In this document: in pieces, positions 58,019-64,000 of the stretch | How positions within the stretch are numbered: position 1 is the stretch's first letter | Layout of the letters: each line of letters opens with the position of its first letter | DNA from: Magnolia sinica | Taxonomy: Eukaryota > Streptophyta > Magnoliopsida > Magnoliales > Magnoliaceae | Length of the DNA: 64,000 nt | Assembly: GCF_029962835.1 (NCBI RefSeq) | Contig: NC_080589.1 | Location: 17,939,586 to 18,003,585, forward strand | Reading direction: 5' to 3' | Notes under the pieces: generated by a model | Told to the model about the DNA's origin: nothing | The model's input: only the letters and a program-made list of their open reading frames with translations | Databases searched by the model: none | Program-made: the position numbers and the translations under genes

Positions 58019-60499
58019 CAATCTTTTTTTTTCCCTATTCAATGAATGGTTAAATTTGCATGTTTAGCTTTATTTTAGTTTTCATAAACTATCCACATTA
58101 TGTTGTGCTATTTGGATGGTTTGGATAGCTGTATACAAGTGTTGTGTGTGAGGAGGATGAGTCACTACCATTTGCAAAATTGGTATAATCTATCTCAGAG
58201 TCTAGCCAAAGTTCATATTAACACATCTGTAACATGGAACACATGTGCTTCTACACCATTCATCATGTAGGGCCTAAAGAGAACATGCTGAATAAAAAGT
58301 TTTGTATATATGTACTCACATTTCGAGGCCAGGTGAGGAAACTTGATCCCGGGTCATGCTTTGTGTGAGCGGGAATACAACGAATGTGGGGCCATTACAT
58401 GGAATAGCTTGTATACTACTAGCTCGACTATGGAACTAGGTGTACGTATGACAAGGTTGTAGGATCTCAAAGAAATATATTAATTGTGCAGACAAATACC
58501 CTTGGGTTCATGCCCAAGATCTCCCAAGCAAGTCCGTTTTGTAATTTACGTGCTTAAAAAATTGTATAAATAGCTTTTGATTAAATAAGATTTTTTAGAG
58601 AATAAGTTGATATAGGTAAAATAATTCTATGATTTTACAAGGAAGGTAAAGTTAAAAACCATACAATTCATTAAAATACGAATACAACCCTTCACTCTAT
58701 CAGGGGTCGCTTTCTGTCGCTTTCATTTTTTTCCCTTCTGTGTAGGTGGTGATGACGTATGCTGGCGTCATGCCCAATCTAGGTAAGTGATGATGGTGGA
58801 GGAGGATTTCGTAGCGATGGGTTCTACAATAATGATGACTATGGAGGGAGATATAGTTGCAATGATAAACAAGATCATGGCTAAGATGGGTCAGACGAAG
58901 GATCTTGTTATTGCAGCAGTGTTGCTTCAGATGACAACTGGAGGAGCTAACCGTTACCATAAGGGTGACTGTGGTGCCTCATATGGCAATAGGAGTAACT
59001 TAGTACTACTACTGGTAGATGACAACCATGATTGGATTTTACTTACATAAATTGGTGTGTGGAGGGGATGGGTTATCTTCTCTTGTTATAGTTGATATGC
59101 TCTTGTTATGTTTTGTTTTAATCTTCCAAAAATCACAAGGAGTGACTCAGGCAGTTGTGGTTTAAATAAAATATTTTCTTCTTGTTGAACATGCTACTAA
59201 TGCAAGCCTTATATATTGAGGATTTCTTAGAAAAAAAAAATGCATACATGTTAATGTAAAATTAGCGTGGTTAAAAATTTGATGTATAAGATTCCCTCTT
59301 ACCCATACCATTTAAAAAAATCATATGTAATAATGTATCTTACTCATTTAGCATCTCCTTATGTTTACTATAATGTTGATAATACTGATATTCGTTGGAT
59401 AACATAAAATTTTTCATTATCTTAAGATGCTTTTAGTAAATATTTATCATCACATGGTCCCATCAACTTTGTCTATTGTATACAAACTTCATCTATGAAT
59501 CTGTCTTTGTCATCAAGCATTAAAAGAATTTACCTTATACCTTCTTGAACTTCTTCTCCTAATCCACTCATATACATATATTCATAAATTCTTTGCCACT
59601 TTTTCTCTCTCGAAATTTGTCCCAATCTTGATATTTTTCTAATTCTCAATCCCAAACACCTCCCAATCCATCCAGCTTGATAAAATTTCGTGTACATAAT
59701 TCATGGTATATATTTTATTTGTTTCCTCCAACATCTCATATTGTGTTGCAGTGTACCACATATGAAAATAGGGATACATTGTTGACTTAATTTTAAATAG
59801 AAAACATACACCAAATAATGCATGTGTGTCCATCTTCTTCTAATCAAAACCTGCCAAACACCCAAAAACCCTATAAGATGACATTAATGGTCTACTTTGA
59901 TCCTGATATGAAACATGTTGTTCTTATCTATTTCCATAAGATGGCTAGGATCATTTATCAGGGGAAAATCATGGCATGTTCGGTCTTAGTATAAGGCTAA
60001 CTAGATCAATGGCTTGCATTATAGATTGGTCAAGCAAAACATTGTTTACTATAGCCAAGCATCCTATATTACCTCCATATTAAATGACTTGCTTTATTTT
60101 ATAAAATAAGAATATTAACCAATATCAAGAAATAAATTTCTAACCTCAAGAACATGTGAAAGTTCCACGTAACTCGTTTTTTGGACTAGTTTGTAAACTT
60201 CATAACATGTAAATGTATATACATGCACGAATCATTTGGAAAGAATGAGATGATATCTCTGTGTCACAAGTAATGCATTCATCCATCAACAGAATTTTCT
60301 AGTCATGAAAAGTGTTGAATGAAATATCTTTAGACATGCCAACATATATATGGCATACGTGCATGGAATCCAAGCTTTTACATCATGTGGGTCACGCTGG
60401 TTAGATATTGTAGTTGGAAAGTCAGTCTGATAGTATTCAACCAGATGGACGGGTAAATAAGTTTTTTAGTCGTTTATGTATTTCTGTATGTGGTGTGGC
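58019..60499. other. Intergenic, no recognised gene
   Basis: An open frame at 58787-59050 and its shadow on the other strand have biased codons (ATG/GAT runs) but no domain I can name. 60350-60480 contains a dispersed-repeat piece. Otherwise AT-rich unique-looking sequence. Confidence 0.4.
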
Positions 60500-62708
60500 T
60501 GTTCACTCCCCAAGTATAGGGTTGTGATGTAGTAATAAACTCGGTAAGACCGAGGTCGAATCCACAGGGACTGATACCTGTACGTTATCTGAAACCAAGT
60601 AGAACTAGAACTAGACTAAGATGCGATCTAAATAAAATAGAATTTAAGAAATAATTGTGGAATAATTATCTAAAACTTTAAGGAATTCAGAGGAAGGAAA
60701 CTAGGGATTCAGAGGATCTACTTGTAGGGATCAGGGAGATCTTTTGCCTGCATCAGGAATCATGGAAATTAAATTGAATTTCCTCTGATATAACTTTAAA
60801 GGGATGAAAGGTATTTGAATCAGAATGGATTCCATCATCAAACCATGCCCAGGAGACAGAGCAAATAATAGAATTAAACTAATTACCAACCAATCAGATG
60901 ATTATGAAGGTTAGGAAGGGTATCGACATCCAACCATGCCCAAGAGATGATGGCGAACAACAGGGCTTCCTGACTTTATAATCAAAATAAGGGAAGAGGA
61001 ATACTCAAAGCCATTGTAATTTCAGTCACAACAGGCCATTAAAAACTAAAAATATTCCCATAATAAAATTAAATCAAAAGCCTCTTCAATCTAAACAAAA
61101 GGCACAAGCAACATCTCTCCCCTCAGGCTACAAGCTTCACCTCTTAGCCCTAGCTAAGAGGATTAGCTACACATGAATGGGCTGATTAAAACAACAAAAT
61201 AAAAATAAAAAAGAAAAGAACAAGAAGGAAAGAGAGAAAAAACCCGCTCCACGCTTCTTCCTTTCTTCCTTCAATGCTAAGCCAGCCACGTCCCAAAACA
61301 ACTCCTCACGTACCGTAGCTGCCCTTTCTCTCTCCGTCACATGTGCCAGCAGCCACACACGCTCCTGCAGAAAACACCCAGCAGAAAACGTCTAGCCTTC
61401 CTCCGTTTTCTTCTTTCACTTTTCTTCCTTTCTTCCTTTTCTTCCTCACGTTCAAAACCCAAGCCCCAGCACACCCCTCTTCTCTTTCACACGCTCCTTA
61501 TAGAGCTGTCCTCCGAGAGTCCTACCGGAAATAGGGTGCGGAGATACTCCCTACGCAGCCAGGATGCAACAGCGTGCGCAGCAACGCAAAAGGCGTTGGT
61601 TTGGCCTCAGTTTGGGAGGCTTGCCGTCCAGTAAACTCAAAACTGACTTCTTAGCTAGGGTCATCCCTGGCTTGGTCATCATCTAGACGGTTTGGATCAC
61701 CAATCCGATCACAGGCAGTGGCCCACAATCGGCCGGAAATTCCAGATTTCCCGGACGCGAAAACAGGGTGCGTAGTACTTACGCTGTACTGATGGTAGGG
61801 CCCACTTCACTGTCTTTTTGGAAAATCCACTCCGTTATTTGGATTCCTGACGAAAAACTGGTCAGGAAGGGTGGGTTTTCTTCAAATTATGCACGGCCCA
61901 TTGGACCAGATCCATTCACCGTCTATCTTTCTTTTAAACGATCAAAAATGAATCTCCGGGACCTTTTGAGAATTTTCCACCTAGGCATGCATGATATGGC
62001 CCTTGTGATTCACATGGACGGTCCAGATCTATCATCTGGAGGGCGAGTGGGGCCCACTACCGAAAAACGGACGGACGCTGTCCGTCCGCTGTTGCTGCGG
62101 GCGAAGAAGGCGGGTCAGCCCTGTTTTGACTGGGCTGACCGTCCGGTGCGGCTCGGCTGGTGTGTGTGCTGTGCACATGCACTGTATGATGTGGGTCCCA
62201 GGTGATGTATTCGAGAAATCCACTCCATCCATCCACTTCCTCCTTTAAATTAAGACGTTGAGCCCAGGACTGAAGCGTATCCAAAGATCAGGTGGGCCCC
62301 ATATCACTATTTTATAGGCTGATCTGTCCATTGGGGCACTTTCACAGTGATCCAGGAGCTGCCATTTTACGTGTACGGTTCATTTATGGTACTCGGGCGA
62401 TGTATGAATTTTCGAGCTGAACGGATGGTGGGAACCCTGCGATCTTGCATTCTGGACACTTTTCAGGCCACTTGAGCTTCAATTTCTCGATTTTCTTGGA
62501 TCTCTGGCGTTGATCTTGGTCCCCTGGAGTCCATCCCATGCTTTGGTGTCATCAGAGCGTTAAATCCATGCTTTAAGCATCCTTTTTCAGTCTATGCTCG
62601 TAAATACACTCTGCATCACAAACACAATTAAATCAGGCCATTAAACGGTATCATGCTTGTAAAACTATGCAGCAACTGGGTCTAATATGCAATATTTGAC
62701 CCTCAACA
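60500..62708 (-). mobile_element. Gypsy-type 3' LTR, about 2.2 kb
   Basis: Ends TGTTCACTCCCC...CCCTCAACA (TG...CA). It contains the GACCGAGGTCGAATCCACAGG phrase (60549-60570) common near the end of plant Gypsy LTRs. Beyond 62708, ACAACCCCCAACCAGC is a polypurine tract on the minus strand, so this is the 3' LTR of an element that extends rightward. Dispersed MITE-like sequence (about 61640-62470) lies inside. 5-bp flank: GTGGC. Confidence 0.62.
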
Positions 62709-64000
62709 CAACCCCCAACCAGCATTATACTAGTCCCGAGCAAAGTATGCGAAAAATAAGTTGAGAAATACAGGACAATTTTTATGAACTCAAGCGATTT
62801 TTTTTTGTATTACTATATTCGAAAATTCTAAGATGCATGAATGTTGGATATTACTTCCTCCTGAAATCAAGTGCACAACAAATTTCATAATCAACTTTAA
62901 AGTATTTATGCATTAATTAGAACAATTCTAAACAATGAGTATCATGAGTGTATAATAAAATCTCGGCTTATCATCATTAAGAAATCCAATGGATAATTTT
63001 TATGATAACATTGATAATCAAAACAGTATTTAGGACACTCAAAACTTAAACCAGAATTTGCCTTTCAGTTCCTTTTTTTTTTTTTAAAAAAAAAAAAAAT
63101 TTATCGAGGGAGAAGAGAATTGAATCCGCACCTATAGGGAGCAAACCTATGGTGAAAATTATTCGCCTAACCTTTTCCAAAGGTATCTCTCTCTCCTTTT
63201 TTTTCTTTTTTTCTTTTTTTTTTTAAATTGACAGGCAAATTTTCCAAGCTGGTTCCTTACATGCTTAGTGATTAGAAATCTTAATGTGAAAGCGAGATGT
63301 GACATGTGAACTCATAACTCAATCAATATTTAAAACTTCCAATTATAGATTAATACTTCAAACTTAACTGTGAAATCTAATATAATAGATAACTGAATCT
63401 AAGAGTCATAAATTACCAACTTCACTTATCTTGTAATTTTAAATCCAAGATGGTTGTCAAAATCACTTCAAATTCAACAAAATGTCAGAAAAAAATTTTA
63501 AAACTTTCACAACTTTTGTTCAAAACCAAGAAAATGCTGATTAGGTGACCTAATCTCCCACCCCCAACCTAAAATCTACATTGTCCTCAATGTAAAAGAA
63601 ATAAGCATGCGATGCACATGGGACAAAAAGTAAATGAGAAGTGATGGAAAGATAATACCTGGATGAAAGAATCAAGAGGCTTTCCAAAGATTTCTACGTA
63701 AGAGCGGTCAGCACAAGAGAGAAACCAGCAGAAGTAAAATAAAATAACAAAAATACAATCCTACCTATACCACTTTCGTAGGTGCTCTCGATTGCATTTA
63801 GCGTATGCAACAAGCCTTTAAACCCCTAGGTTACCCCTAGTGGACGAGTTGTAGTCTCGTGAGGGTTTGCAGTAATGTTACCCACAAACATTGAACTGAC
63901 TAATGAAAAAATGACATGAAATGAAGAACTGGGTTGCCTCCCAGGAGCGCTAAGTTTACCGTCTTCAGCCAGACAAATAAAGCAACTACCCTAGTCCTAA
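62709..64000 (-). mobile_element. Gypsy internal 3' non-coding region, runs off the window
   Basis: Shares blocks with 22634-23830: CTCGATTGCATTTAGC.TATG and the following ~110 bp (63789 versus 22757), and CCCAACCTAAAATCTACATT (63563 versus 23777). The coding region would lie beyond 64000. Low-complexity T/A runs at 63072-63100 and 63198-63225. Confidence 0.6.

Noticed and set aside
58787-59050. Possible protein gene, 87 residues, or an epsin-like DYGGRY-rich segment in another frame
   Set aside because: The alternative frame contains several stops, and the similarity is only to low-complexity Asp/Gly/Tyr sequence.
59639-59833. Minus-strand open frame of 64 residues
   Set aside because: Short, no domain, AT-rich surroundings without splice or promoter support.
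1-64000. CRISPR arrays, operons, bacterial-type promoters
   Set aside because: The sequence is plant nuclear DNA. The tandem repeats seen have no constant-repeat/unique-spacer pattern.

Overview
The window looks like an intergenic and intronic stretch of a large, repeat-rich plant nuclear genome. Evidence for a plant is the set of plant-type transposons (Copia, Gypsy, CACTA, hAT, TRIM, MITEs, a tRNA-type SINE, LINE tails), spliced genes with plant intron borders, and fragments of plant genes. The many short interspersed repeats built around a 'GTGGGCCCA...ATGGATGGACGG' core recall magnoliid genomes to me; that taxonomic guess is inference from memory.

One host gene appears intact. A three-exon gene on the minus strand (exons 11027-10856, 4748-4636, 3179-2883) encodes a 193-residue FYV7/TAP26-type rRNA-processing protein. 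Its 6.1-kb first intron is packed with transposon remnants, and its leader carries two telo-box motifs, as is common in ribosome-biogenesis genes. From 11.2 to 20.6 kb there are MITEs, two blocks of a 21-bp minisatellite, and two dead gene fragments that keep their introns: exportin-1 (XPO1/CRM1) and an ABC1-family kinase. From 20.9 to 25.3 kb a repeat rich in CACATGTG is interrupted by a 3.7-kb hAT-type element with a perfect 8-bp target duplication; a truncated Gypsy element lies inside it.

The second half is a nest of transposons. The outermost is a decayed CACTA element (tnp2 pseudogene from 28.76 kb, right terminus at 58018). It is interrupted by a roughly 5-kb Copia element (30409-53804) on the minus strand. 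The Copia lacks the outer ends of both LTRs and is flanked by a 167-bp target duplication instead of the usual 5 bp. Between its integrase and reverse transcriptase regions sits a second CACTA element of about 18.4 kb (32728-51128). That inner CACTA carries tnpD/tnp2-like and tnpA-like genes (both broken). It also carries DNA-level copies of parts of at least three unrelated host genes: selenoprotein O (SelO), the largest subunit of RNA polymerase IV or V (NRPD1/NRPE1), and the ESCRT-III subunit VPS2. Several unidentified exon-like blocks and a 248-bp near-perfect foldback lie in it too.

The right edge (60500-64000) holds a 2.2-kb Gypsy LTR plus adjoining internal sequence that runs out of the window. 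The most notable features are the multi-gene-capturing inner CACTA, the long target duplication around the end-truncated Copia, and the foldback.
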